This document shows, one piece after another, positions 22,374 to 35,282 of a DNA stretch of 64,000 nucleotides. A program made the translations under genes and the position numbers. Source of the stretch: Turnera subulata (lineage: Eukaryota > Streptophyta > Magnoliopsida > Malpighiales > Passifloraceae); the NCBI GenBank assembly GCA_028386065.3, contig JAKUCV010004737.1:38153-102152 (forward strand), read 5' to 3'. The notes under the pieces are model-generated. The model was given only the letters and a program-made list of their open reading frames with translations. It was not told where the DNA came from and did not search any database. Position 1 is the stretch's first letter. Every line of letters starts with the position of its first letter.

Positions 22374-23120
22374 AACATCCACAGAATATAGTTAGCACAT
22401 GAGGGAAGTAAATCCCCCTGTCTTCAGAAATTTCGTCTAGGATGTGATGGTTCCGGAGACCTTGAATGTTCATATTCGGAGTTTGCATGCATGCCTCAAA
22501 GTGTAGGACTGTAGGTATGTACAAGTAAAAGGTGTGAATATTTGTTAAGTGTTTCCTCAGAAAGTAGAGCTTGAAATTGGTCTTGGCTGTACTGATTATG
22601 AGCAAGAGTAGGAAGCTAATGTAAAAAAAAAAAAAAAGGAAAACTTTTGATTCACTTCAGGAATGAAAAGATTGGCTGTACAAGTAAATCATGTTTATGT
22701 GAGAAATGACTTTCTTGGATTTAGGCCACAATATTGAAATCATATTTTGCACCTTTCAAATGTTTTCGCTAGAATTCAAGTGGAAGTTCAATTTCCGTAA
22801 TACCAGTTCCAAAAAATAAAAGAAAAAAGGCAAAAGCCAGATTAGACAATGATAAGCATAAAATTTTACAGGATTTGGACAATAATTACAAAACCAACAA
22901 TACTGAAAACACAGGTGAAGGTCAATCCGGCGAAGATAGAAGGCTCGATTGACACGTCATCCACTTCTGTAAACTACGAGCCACCCATGACTGTCTTAAT
23001 TCATTCAATAATAAATAATCCAATTAGGAAATAATTATAGGCCAGGATTCAACTTCTGGGTCTTCTTGTTTTTGAAACCAGCAGATCCAATCAAAACAAA
23101 ACAAAACACGACAAACCCAG
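22374..23120. other. SMG7-like 3' region and next promoter
   Basis: Contains the 3' untranslated end (an A run at 22623-22637) and the short upstream region of the Pkr1-like gene. No other gene is supported. Confidence 0.5.
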
Positions 23121-24608
23121 ATGATGGAGAAGAAGGATAGAGGATCACACATATCATCAGCAGAAGCAGTTTTGCTTGGAGCACTGGCTCCCGGTGTTAA
23201 CGTAAGCAAAACCACAAACTAATTTGTGGGTTTCTGTTTTTTTTAAGTCTTCTCTTATTAATTTTACAAAACTAGAGAAGAGTGTTTGCATTTTCAGGCA
23301 CCAACATGGACCACACTCAAATCTGCGTTCTTGTTGCTGGGTATGTCCCTGGCTTTGATGCTGGGCTTGGCCTTCTCTTCTAGCGACTCTTCACTGTTTC
23401 TCCATGTTGCCTTCCTTGTTCTAATCACCGCCACCCTTTTCTTCCTTCTTAGCTGGTAAACACACCTAATTCATTCTCTGCTAAAAAACCCCTTCTCATT
23501 ATGGGTTTTTACTGTTGTTTGTTTGGTTCACTCTGCTTGGGATCTTTAGTGTTTCTATGTCTTTAACGCAATTTGGTCACTAAAGTCTTGGCCTTTTGAT
23601 GGGATGCATTTACAATTCCCATGGAACTGCTTCTGTGCTTATTTTTTTTATAATAAGTCTACTGGTTTATAATAAGTCTTGAGTGAAGCAAGAGTTGAGT
23701 AATGGTTTGATGTGCCATCTTGAGTGTTATAGCCTATTACTTTATGGGATGATGACTTTTGAAAAATCTAATATGATGGTGTTGATGATATGGTTATTTC
23801 TTGAGTTCTTTCTGATTTTGCTTTGGTGATTTCCTTGTTAATTCTTGCATAAACGAAGTTTTTCCATCAACCTGATTGTGGTTACTATGTTCACAATTTA
23901 GATAAGAAGAAAAATTGGTTATTGAATTCATTATGTTCTACATGTTTCATTCCTGGTGTCATGGGGGAACTTCAGCCATGTGCCTGATATTAGTCTTCCC
24001 TGAGATGGGAAAAGTTCCGACCGATATGAAGGAAAAAAAAAAAAAAAAACATGAGATTGGAAATGCAGTTTTTCCTTTTCTTTTCTGCTCGTTATGGAAA
24101 TGAGAAAAGAGTTGCACTGATTTGCATTCTTTTATGAAAACCATTGCATTGAGGAGAATTATAAGGAAACATGCTTAATGGAAGCATTTATTGGAATTTT
24201 CTGCAGGTTTCTTTCTCAGACTGGTTTGGTTTCCGTTGAACATCAAATGCAAGAAATGGATTTGGCACCAAATGATCGTAGTAGGTAAGCAAAGAGAGAT
24301 TATCTGTTCTTTGCTTTAGGGCATTACATGTGAAGTCAGCATCACTAGAGGAAAAGAATTGTTACTTGTAAGACTTTTTATAGTGTAAGCTTGGAACACG
24401 GGTACATCATGTTGCAATACATTTATCCAAGAAATAGAAAGAAACAACCGAAAGAACAAGCGAATTGCTATCCATTCTTTGTTTCAGACATCTTGGAAGA
24501 CGAAGTTGCCATTGTCAGTCACTCTTCCCATCATCCTTTACATCCTTCCTCTTATCTTTGCTTTGCTTGGACTTGATGAAGCAGAAACACGAGCAACAAG
24601 GCAACTGA
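23121..24608 (+). CDS. Pkr1-like small membrane protein (V-ATPase assembly factor family)
   Basis: Exons 23121-23201, 23298-23455 and 24207-24284 are clear and in phase; a last exon from about 24488 to a TGA at 24606-24608 is a guess. The protein opens MMEKKDRGSHISSAEAVLLG, followed by ALAPGVNAPTW and two hydrophobic helices (LLGMSLALMLGLAF and FLHVAFLVLITATLFFLLSWF), then an acidic tail (VEHQMQEMDLAPND). This small, two-helix plan with a conserved Pro-Gly before the first helix is that of yeast Pkr1, an ER protein needed to assemble the V-ATPase membrane sector. The reading through helix 2 is firm. The C-terminal end is not: acceptors at 24487, 24579 or 24582, or retention of the third intron (stop a few bases past 24284), give different tails. 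Confidence 0.7.
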
Positions 24609-25690
24609 AATAAGAATTTCATCTCTTTCTCGTTTCAGTGATCTCAAGTTCCTTGAGAGCCTGAAAGTCTGCTGTTTATAGAACTACTGCCTTGGCTATA
24701 TTCGTTTTTTTTTTTTCTGCCATTAATTTATATATAAATGGATGCCATTCCTGTCTTTACAGATGAAAAGATGCCTAGCTTCTCTATTTTCATATTCATA
24801 GCAGCTGGTGTCATATACTTCTCCACTTGGTCTATTTGCAGCAGAAGAAACATATATAAAAGAAAGGGAATGATAATGTTGTTGATTTTGGTTCCTTCTT
24901 GAGTAGAGGCAATGCTTTTCTAGGTTGGCAGGCAAGCGGTTGTATTCCAAAGGAGGGTAATAATATGGAATTGGATTCCTTCTAGGTTGTAAGGTTTCCT
25001 AAAAGCTTCATTTTTCTCTTTTAGATGAAGAGCAAGTAAGCAAGTACACATTTTCTTTTCTCTTTCGGAAGGTTCATATGTCATCATGGACTGTACAGCT
25101 GGATGATTCGCTAAACTGGGCTTCAAAAATTTATACCCTAAAATGTGATAAATTTTATTTGGGCTTTAAGGCCCAGCTACGCTAGCCCACTCGAGGTGGA
25201 ATTTAAGAAACTAAAGCCCACCACCATATTGAAGTAGACCACCAACAACTAATTACTAGTAGTAGACGTATGTAACCAACTCTGTTTGGTGCACGCTTCC
25301 CTATTCAAAGGCCAACTTTTTATAACGGATGGAATCTAAAGTAAGCGAAAATGTTTTTTGCCACTCTCTCCTTTAAAAGTGGAATACAAGAAAGTCATGA
25401 GGTGTGTGATATTGTACTACTACTACTAACTTTTATATATCCACTATTGAGTTTGCATTTTTTTTTACCCATCTGGATTAAAAAAAAAAAGAGAAAATTA
25501 CTAATGCATTTCTATTTTGGGAAAGGAATTCCACAGCTGACGACAGTGCGTTTAAGAATTGCCACTAATTTTATAATTATATGACCCGTCACACACCTAC
25601 AGCTGGATGCAAAGAAAATTAGGTACTATGATGAATATGATGTGTGTCATACCACAAATAATTACTATACAACAAAATATTTTACTATAA
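24609..25690. other. Intergenic, no gene seen
   Basis: 3' end of the Pkr1-like gene, then AT-rich DNA. No supported exon. Confidence 0.5.
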
Positions 25691-25714
25691 AATTCAATTC
25701 ATACAAATCCTTTC

Positions 25715-27440
25715 AGAACGGGTTATCGAGCCTATTAGATTCTAGATATTATGACGCGTGTAGACAGATAAAAATTATTGTCGTATTATGATTGTTTGTT
25801 CTCTTATATGAAAAGGATAAATCGGGAATGATAAATGCTTAATAAGGTAAATTCATACAAATCTCTACCTATCCCTCCCACGGGTTAATAGCGGTTAAGT
25901 CTATTAGATTCCAAGTATTATGACGCATGTAGACAGATAATTTTATTGCTGTATTATAATTGTCCTTCTCTTTTATAGGATGGATGGATAGGGAATGATA
26001 ATTGCTTAGTGTACAAAAGAGTAAATCCATATAAACCCCTTCCATTATCCCCTTCAGGTAACGGGTTAACAACGGTTAAACACATTGGATTTCAAGTATT
26101 ATGATGCATTTGGAGAGACAAATTTATCGTTGTATTATGATTGTCGATTCTCTTTTACGAAAAAGGGTAAATAGGGAATGATAATTACTTAGTGCATAAA
26201 AGGGTAAATTCATACAAATCCCTTATCTTATCCCCTTCAAGCAACGGGTTAACAGCGGTTAAACCCATTAGAATTCTAGGTATTATGGCGTATGTGTACT
26301 GAGAAATTTATCGTTATATTATGATTATCGGTTCTCTTTTATAAAAAGGAAAAATAAAAAATGATAATTGCTTGGCCAGGGCAAGAATGACACCACCAAT
26401 GTCCTTTTTCTCCATAAAAAAATCAGAAAAAAAATCTATTAATAGTATTATTTTTGCTTTATTGCATACCATTATTGGTGATTCATTGCTTACTTTGTAT
26501 GCTTACTATCGTTCTTCTTCTTTTTTTCCTACAAAATGATAAAGCATTTTTATCTTTCTGCTATCCCATCCACGTAACGGGTTAATAGCGGTTAAACCCA
26601 TTTGATTTTAATTAAGTATTATGATGCGTGTGGACAGATAATTTTATTCTTATATTATGACTGTAGGGTTGAATCCCATAGATTTCAAATTTTATGACGC
26701 ATGTGGGCAGGCAGATTTATCATTTTCTTTTATGAAAAGGATAAATTTGAAATGATAATTGTTTGGCCAGGGCATTCCATTAAAAGAAATTACAAAAATT
26801 TATTAATAGCATTATTTTTTATTTATTCTGTACCATTATTGGTGATTGTTTTAGCATGCCTACTATCATTTTTTCATCATTCTTTTTTTTTTTCTTACAA
26901 AATGACAAAGCATTTTTATCCTTCTGTTATCCCCTCTACATAGCGGGTCAACAAGTTGTACCGAATAGATTCCAGGTATTATGAGGTGTGTGGATAGATA
27001 AATTTGTTGTCGTATTATGATTACAGGATTTTCTTTTGTAGAAAGGGTAAATTGGGATTGATAAATGGTTCGTGCATAAAAGGGAAAATTCATACAGTTC
27101 CCTTATGTTATTCCTTCCACGTGTCGGATAGATAAGTTTATTGTTATATTATGATTGCCGGTTCTTCTTTATAGAAATGGTAAATAGGTATTATGACGCC
27201 CGTGGACAGACAAATCTATTGTGTTACAGTTGTCGGTTCTCTTTTATGGAAAGGGTAAATCGGGAATGATAATCGCTTGATCGGGGCAAGAATGACACCA
27301 CCAAACGTCCTTTTTCTCCATTTAAAAAAAATCACAAAAATCTAGTATTATTTGATTTATTGTGAACCAATTATTAGTGATCCCTTGCTTTACTATCATA
27401 TCTATTTTTTTTTTTTCATCAACACAATGACAAAAGCTTT
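25715..27440. repeat. Degenerate tandem array with simple and compound units
   Basis: Units contain ACGGGTTAAcAGCGGTTAA, then a TATTATGACGCGTGTGGACAG-like core, TTATTGTTGTATTATGATTG, TCTCTTTTATgAAAAGGGTAAAT and GGGAATGATAATTGCTT. ACGGGTTA-type anchors occur near 25719, 25880, 26061, 26245, 26578 and 26943, and the TATTATGACG core recurs near 27190. Early spacing is 160-185 bp; later spacing is ~330-365 bp because a second block (CAGGGCAAGAATGACACCACC ... CTTTTTCTCCAT ... AAAGCATTTTTATC) has been added, with copies near 26376, 26767 and 27274. About eight units, well diverged. No coding potential. Confidence 0.75.
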
Positions 27441-28132
27441 TGTTCTTTAAATAGAACACACACGTTGATTTCCACATTCCCTTTTTTTTTTTTTTCGTTT
27501 TTGTTTGAAAACGTTGATTCCCTCTTTTCACCTCTGGCGCTGTAATTAACACTAACAGCTACCGCTACATATATATAAGAAGAAAGAAAAACGACTTTTA
27601 CCAAAGAAAGGAAAGAAAAGAAAAGGGACAAATATGGGTTGTTTGTCCTTATATTGACTCTTTATTTTGCGATTCTGTTTTGCATGGCAATGTCAGCTGC
27701 TGCTTAGCTAGCAAAGAGCCGCAGCAACAGGTGAGGTGATCACTCTTTTCTCACACTCTCCTCCATCCATGCGTTTGTTTCCTTCCCTTCCCCCTTTCTC
27801 TATAAAACCCACTTTTTGGGTCCTCGTTTTAGTATCGTTTTGCTTCCTTTTATCGTGTGCCTGTGCCTGTGCCTGCCTCTCTTCCCGCACCCACAAATCT
27901 CCACCCTACCAGGGTATGTACTATTGTTTTCTTCTTCTTTTTTGTTGTCTTTTATTACACCACACACACCCACCTATACATAAATGTGTATGTTCACTAC
28001 CAGTATTGGGTGTATCATGTATGTATACACATATATATGTGTGCTTTCGCTTCTTTTGGTTTTGTGATTTTTCCTTTTGGTTTTGGTTTTGGTTTTGTGT
28101 TTTGTAGCAGAGTTTCTGTAAGGTTGTGACAA
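27441..28132 (+). promoter_or_regulatory. Promoter and leader of the LEUNIG-like gene
   Basis: Pyrimidine-rich leader-type sequence (27740-27900), then a likely leader intron: the donor AGGGTATGTA near 27912 and the acceptor TTTTGTAGCAG near 28104 bracket T-rich DNA. No other gene is supported. Confidence 0.4.
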
Positions 28133-31100
28133 ATGGGTTCAAGCAATGATTTTCCCTGGGATGCTCAGAAGATGTAAGTTCTTTTACTGTTTGTCGATGG
28201 ATGGGTTTTTCTTTTCTGTTCTCATTCTGATTAAGAAAATATTTCGTGGTCTTAAATTGTGTTTTTTTTTCTTAATCGGTTCGGTTTGGGGTCCTTTTTC
28301 TAGGTTTGATTTGTACTTGCACGATTATATGGTGAAGAGGAATATGCATAGCACAGCTGCCATTTTCAGCCAAGAAGCCAATGTTAGTGCTCGTCCTGTT
28401 GGTACGCGGCATGCTTGCTCCTAATTAATGCTTTGGGATTTCCTCTTTTTTTTTTTGTTTTCTTCTTCTTTTGCTTTATTCTCCCTCTTTAGACTTGCCT
28501 TAGTTACTTTGGGAATTTGACAAAAACTTCAAGCAAAGTTGGGTCGATATATATTTTTTTAGATGTTATTGGGTCGATACATATATATATGTTGATTATC
28601 TCAAGTTCCAGCATTTACAACTTGACATATATGTGTTTATATAATTTTGGTGTCTTCATTTTTATTTTATCTAAGCCTTTTAGGATAATGGAGTTCATAC
28701 ATTCAGTGTATGTGTAGTTATTTGGAGATCGTTGACTTGGGCCTCAAGTTTTTTGCGTTGGGACATGGGCCTGGTTTTATTGACCATAGTATGTTTGATT
28801 AATTGCTGGTTCTAATAATGCGTGTCTCCCATTTTCAGTGATTGATCCTCCTGATGGGTTTTTGAGAGAATGGTGGTCATTTTTTTATGACACCTACTTC
28901 ACTGGGCAACCAATGCACCAGGGGGTCGGGGCAGAAGGCTCCTCTGTTCAGGTTATAGTCTCTTCGTATTAGTATCATATTATTGCCTGTTTTTATTTGC
29001 TGTTTTTTTAAAATAATACTTCCAGTTTGATTTTCAGACTGAACAAACTGCACAGAATGTGGGACAAAATTTTCGTCCACTTGTGCCAAAGGTGCCTGTA
29101 CATCAGCAGCAGCTTGGACAATTTCTTGATGGTGCTAACTTGGATAGGCTGATGGGACAATCGGCTCGTCGTATGCAAGCTGCAAGAACACTTGAGGAAG
29201 GGCAGAATCCGAGGCATCTTGCTACAAACTTCAATCCAAATTTACTGCAACTAGATGCTAATCAACTGAATTTTTTGAGGTTATCTGGTGCAGCCAATTC
29301 AAGGTATACAGGCTATGCCTTGCTTAGAGCCTGGTCATATTCATGGTCTCCAAGGAAGTAGAAATGTAGTCATGAGAATGGACTATTGTATTTGAGATTG
29401 CTATGTGTTCTGCATTGTACTCCTTACTATTTCTCCTTTCTTCCTTTGACATTCATTTATGTGTTTCAGCTACCAGCAGCAGCAGCAAGCCCAACGACTA
29501 GACATAAAAAGAGTATACTCTATTATCCTAATTGGAGTTCCACATTGGTCGTGTACATGATGAGATTACAGACATCATTTGTTCCTGTGCAGGAGGCTAC
29601 GGATTCTACCCTTTATGAAGCACAGAGAGACTTATTCCTTAGAGCTCGATATCTTGCTGCTGGTGCGCTGGATCCTACTTTATTTCATTTCTTTCTGGGT
29701 GATGATCACCACAAGATTGATATAATTGAACAGACTCGAAAATAACATATATACATTGTTTGCTGACTCGATCATTCTGGTATTTGGCTTATCTACTATC
29801 TAACGTTATATCTAACTACAAATTTAAGGAGTCAATCCATCGCGACTGGTTCCGAACCCACTTATACAGGCGCCAAATCTTCTGCCGCAATATCCTTCTT
29901 CGACAGAGCAATGCAAACTTCCTTCAGAGTCATCTAGACACCGGCAATATATTGTTTCTGCAAACTCTGCCAATTCTCAGAATCAAGATTTGATTTCTGC
30001 CATGATTACTTCAGAAGAGAAAAATTCAAAGGTTAGTTAAATATTGCATTCAGATTTTTCTGCTTGGTTTCTTTAGCATACAAAGCCATTTCTTTTTCAA
30101 TAGGTGCAGACTGTAGAATACAGGATACGCTACAGAATCACTCTGTCAAACCCAGAGTCCCAGACTATGGTTCAGCTACACTGTAGGCAATTATATGCCT
30201 CCCCATAAATCAGCCGATAAGCACCGGACAGTTAAAACAGTTTCAAAGTGACATGAATGCCATTTGAATGGCATTAACTGAATGTTTCTTGGAATCGTTG
30301 TACCCAAGATTGCTTCTCCTTGCAAAACAATCTTCTAACATTACAATTTCAAACCAAAGAAATAAGATTAATTCGTGCCAAATTTATATTCCTGGTATTT
30401 TCATTTGACAATTCCAGCATTCAGTTGCTCAACTTGCCTATTGTTTTTGCCTGATCAGCCACTATCTATGTTGAACCAGATGTTACAAAGAGAAGCGCTC
30501 CAAAACCAACCCGTTCACAATCTTCAACGGCAGTACTTACCGGAAGTATAAACCCTCATTTATCTATTTATAATATGAAAATTTAGATTGTTATGATTCC
30601 AACCTAACTTTGATAGCAACCATTGTTTATATCTTACGGTCTTCTCTATCAGTATATATTCTATATTTCTGATGTTTACCTGCAAATCAGATCAGCAGAA
30701 AGAGAGCGAGGTTTTCAGGCGCAGAAGCAGAAAGTCAAACTTTGGTAGGGTCAGCATTGTAATAAGTGTTCTACGATCACATTAAAAATGGAGATTTAAG
30801 ACTTGAAGGAGAATTAATGGCATTTCTTTCACCTGTAGATAAAATCATGGTTTCATTTGGAGATCATCATCTTAGTTTGTGTTTTATGTCAACTATAAGA
30901 ATCTTGGTCCGGATTATATGCTTTTGACCCTGGTTTTCTTTGTTGGATGTGCTTCCATAGGCTTGTCTGGACGCTGAGGTTGCAGATGAAAATGTTGAAT
31001 CTTTTTTCTCCTCTAATGACGACAACATTGATGACAAAGGAGTTTATTTCAGTTCATTGATAGGTCGTGGAAGGAATGATCGAAAAGGTAGATCTCATAG

Positions 31101-34100
31101 CAGGTCAATATTGTTAATTATGTCATCAGGTTTTAGCACCGGGATATTGTTCCATTAGAGCATGATGAAAGGCTTTAGCAACCCCAAACTGGTATCATTT
31201 TTCCTGTCATTGACGACTAATAACTGGGTATCGAGAAGATACATGAACACTCTCTCTTGTCTGCCTGCTGATGATTTTAACAGTTAAGAATCTCTAACAA
31301 ACTATTGAAAGATGCAATGAACTGTTGCAGTATGCAAACACGCTTCGAAAACTGTTGCAAATTCTTGTTCAAAATTCAATGAACTGTTGGGTGTTGGCTA
31401 CAATGTTATGTTTCTTCTTCGATACACCCACAAATCCATTTTTATGCACCCACAGTTTAGAATTCAATCTTGTCAAAGAAGAAAGTTATAAGAGAGGTTT
31501 GAAGAAAGGTAGAGCCTCCTAGTCCTACTCTTTCTTCCAAACCTCATGGTGAAGAAATTGAGCTTTGAAGACCATGACTGCACCAACTCTCTAATGTCAA
31601 ATTCAGATAAGAAGGGAAAAGCATTGATCAACATAGTTGACATTTGACAATGGGTGAGAGCCAGAGGAAAGGTTAAAAACGATAACATTATAATGATTTG
31701 TCATGTTCTTGCAGAGTTCAATTTTCAAGAGTTCTGTTGCCTTCGACCAAACAAAAGCAAAGTCCTGTGCTGCAATTTCTCATCTGATGGGAAAATATTA
31801 GCTACTGGTGGTCATGAAAAGAAGGTCTGTGATTTTCTCAGTATTAAGTTTGAGTTTTGATTTCCTAATACCATCTTTCATCCTACTTTAGACCTTTTTC
31901 TATTTCCGTTGGCAGGTCGCGATCTGGAATATGGAAACTCTTGGAGTAACTAAGCCTTCAGATGGACACTCTCTTCTCATAACAGATGTTAGGTTCAGAC
32001 GAAGTTCAACCATATTTGCCACTTCTTCTTTTGATAGAACTGTCAAAATATGGGATGCAGCAAATGTAAGAGTGCTCACTGCCTTCCGTCTGAAATCTGT
32101 TATGTTATTCTTGTTTCTATCTTCCAGACTTTTATGTGTTGTGTTAGGAACTCACTGACTTGATAATTATTCTGCATCTTCTTCCTCTCTCTTTTTTCCA
32201 TGTCTTTTAAAGAGTTGTTTTATATATTTGCTTAAATGATGAAATCTGACATTATATTTTTTCATCTGTTTCTATTTATTTAAGTATAGCACCGATGCTT
32301 GTAGTTGTCGCCAAAATAAACACATACAAGTCAATTTATTCCAAGCTACTCATATCAAGTTGAAACTTATCTACACTATTTGGCTAATTAGATTTTAATC
32401 TATTTCATTTACTTTTGCGTTGTATATCCATTTGCAGCAATTTGTTTACTTGTCTGGTTTTAATTCTCAAGTTGTGAGCTGTTGTCTCCCAAATAACGCT
32501 TCAACTTACATTGTAATGCAGCCAAGCAAATCATTGATCAGTTTCTCTGGGCATTCAGAACAAGTGATGTCATTGGATTTCCACCCAAGAAAAGTAGATC
32601 TTCTTTGTTCATGTGACACTAATGACGAGATCCGTTTATGGAATGTGAAAAAGAGTACTTGTGTTCGTGTCTCTCAGGTCTATTCTTGAGTCCTTGCACT
32701 CCTCTCATAGTTGCATTAACTCATAATATTATATCTGGAATTGTTTTTTTATCTGGTCATGCGGTTATTTCTCCAAATATTACCAAGCAGTAGATTTGAC
32801 TACAATTAGAAAAGGTTATAAGAATGTCTCCAGGATATTAATATCTCGGGTGTCAAAATCTACCCAAAGTTACCTTCTCAGGCTCTGTTAGTAAGGATAT
32901 TCTGAGCTGGAAATTAGTCTAAATTTTTAAATGCTGCCTTATTTCCGAAATTTCTAATGATTGATGCAAAAGTAAAGAACATAGAAGATAGTCATTGGTT
33001 CTGTTACGGTGTTACCCCATGAATTGTGTGAAAATGCATGGCAAAACGCTATGGAATAGCATCTTGTTCACAAGTTGAAATAAAGAAAGAAAAGCTTGAA
33101 TTGTTTTGTAGTCAGCAACTGATTGCATGGGGATATATCCATTTGTATTCAATTTTCTGCAAGTCGTGCATTCTTGTTGAGGAAAAGGAGGAAGTAAAAT
33201 GAAAAAGACCATTTGCCTCCAAGTTGATACTTCTTAGTGACAATTCTATTAATGTCAGATACAATGTTCCCTTTCATCTTCGATTGACCTCCAGTGTTTG
33301 CATTTAAAATCCAGGGAGGCATAAAACAAGTCAGGTTTCAACCTCAATGTGGCAAGTTATTGGCCACTGCGACAGGAAATAACATAAACGTAATTGATGT
33401 TGAGATTGGCGACATCCAATTCAACCTGAAGGTAAGCCTGAGAGACTAATTAAAAGTTACTGTCATATTATATTAGCACAATGTCATGCATCGATTTCTC
33501 AAGGCTCTATAACTTCAAATTCTTTGTACTTCCAGGGTCATACAAAGGATGTCCTTTCTATTTGCTGGGATGCAAGCGGAAAGTTTATTGCTTCAGTAAG
33601 TGAAGACAGCGCACGAGTTTGGTCCGCGGTAGACGGCAGTTGCATACATGCATTGCATTCAAATGGCAACAAGTTTCGGTCCTGCACATTTCATCCCGGA
33701 TACTCGCAGCTGTTGATCATTGGTGGATACCAGGTAACCTGCTCAATTTTCAAGAAACGAAAAACAAACTGGGAATGTGACGAGACTGGTTAAACTGTTG
33801 CACGTTTCATTCTTTTGGTGAGCTAGGACATGATTTAATAGCATCATAGAGCTACAATCATAATCGAATTAAAAGGATAGGGGAAAAAGAAATGGTTTCC
33901 AGAGAGTCCAGTCTAATGCAATATGGTTATCTTTTCCATGGTTATGTTTTTAAATGAGTAAAAGATCTCTCCAATAGAGTACAGAGGATCCCTTCGCCAT
34001 TGATTTCAATAATTGATACAAACTATTAATCATCAGAAAATCATTGCTCGTGCCATTTGAGTGTTCGAGTCCCTCATGTAGGATCCCTTGCCGCACTTCC

Positions 34101-34333
34101 AGTACACAGCAAAAACTATTACTGGTGGTGCAGAGTTATAGTGCTTTTTGGGTCTCATTTGCCATCTAAATGCGAAATGCATGCAGGTGCTTGAATTGTG
34201 GAATCCAACTGAAGGCAATAAAACAATTTCAGTTTCAGCACACAACGGATTGATTGCTGCCCTGGCAGATTCACTAGAGACTGAGATGGTTGCATCAGCA
34301 AGTCATGACCAGTGCGTCAAGCTATGGCATTGA
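28133..34333 (+). CDS. LEUNIG-like transcriptional corepressor (LisH + WD40)
   Basis: Clear exons: 28133-28173, 28304-28401, 28839-28951, 29038-29303, 29470-29512, 29593-29698, 29829-30031, 30961-31087, 31715-31824, 31916-32065, 32522-32677, 33315-33431, 33536-33733 and 34187-34333; phases agree. Between 30031 and 30961 two or three short exons (about 30105-30190, 30459-30540, 30712-30745) remain unresolved. The start [15 protein letters not shown] leads into the LisH/LUFS region ([21 protein letters not shown], then [19 protein letters not shown]), used to bind SEUSS-type partners. A Gln/Pro-rich middle contains KRARFSG. The C-terminal half has seven WD-type blades, including [31 protein letters not shown] and the final VKLWH before the stop. 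Family role: a Groucho/TUP1-like corepressor in nuclei, recruited by transcription factors. The N-terminus differs enough from LEUNIG and LEUNIG_HOMOLOG to suggest a third paralog. Confidence 0.85.
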
Positions 34334-35282
34334 AACCCGTTTACCTGCGTGCCTGCTGTCCAAAAGTGGGGGCTGTAGGTGCATATACTCTTTATTACAG
34401 TGACATCTTTCATGGATTCAGATAGGAGCATGCGTAGAGTCATGGGGCTGGCGAACTCCAAATGTCAATAACAGGCAACATCTATACCCTTATAGCTTTA
34501 GATACATATTCTGTTGTAGCACTACATGCACAGAATTTAGTACTTGTTTAAGTACATAACCTTCTTCATACAAGATGCCAAAGTTGCAACATGTGCTGGA
34601 ATTTGATATAGACTAATGGAGGATAGTGCAAAATGTTGACACTAACATCGCGGCAGGAAATTTTGATCGAGTAGGGACAATTAGCGTTTATGTCAGTCCC
34701 CTTAGGTAGGCCAATGATATTACTGCTTTCAGGGAATCAATCTCTTGTATTCATTCAAGGATTATTATTGTTTGGATTGTCAATGAACATGATATTATCA
34801 GAAAGAAATTGTTCAATGTACCTGTATGGGATTTATATCTCCAATACGTCAGCTATTCAATCACAAACGAAACGATTCATCCCTTGTTCTTATGACCTGA
34901 CTAGCTACGGGTACAAAGACAAGCGGCTAGGTCAACTGGAGGTCTTTCTAATTGTTCTTAAATTTGTTTTAAATTAGCCGTCAATATGTCTACACGGCAG
35001 ATAGTTAGTTACCACTTACGTGCGACAATGAACGCCTACGATAATCTCTAAACCCGAACTGCCAAATATAGCCAAGGAAAGATGAGCACCAAAATGAGCT
35101 TTTGTTTACTTGAAGAGCAGAGTGGCATAAATTGTAAAAACAAACAGAATTACACTCTTTGTTCATGAACAAGATGACAATGATCAATCTTGTTGTGTTT
35201 TCACTGTTGCAAACTACAAAATACCTCCTGTACAGAATGTACATCTAAGGAGGGAAAGAAACTTAAGCCATTTCTAAATCCA
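34334..35282. other. Space between convergent genes
   Basis: 3' ends of the LEUNIG-like (+) and RPS5 (-) genes and about 600 bp of AT-rich DNA. The open frame at 34690-34977 has no splice or domain support. Confidence 0.5.
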
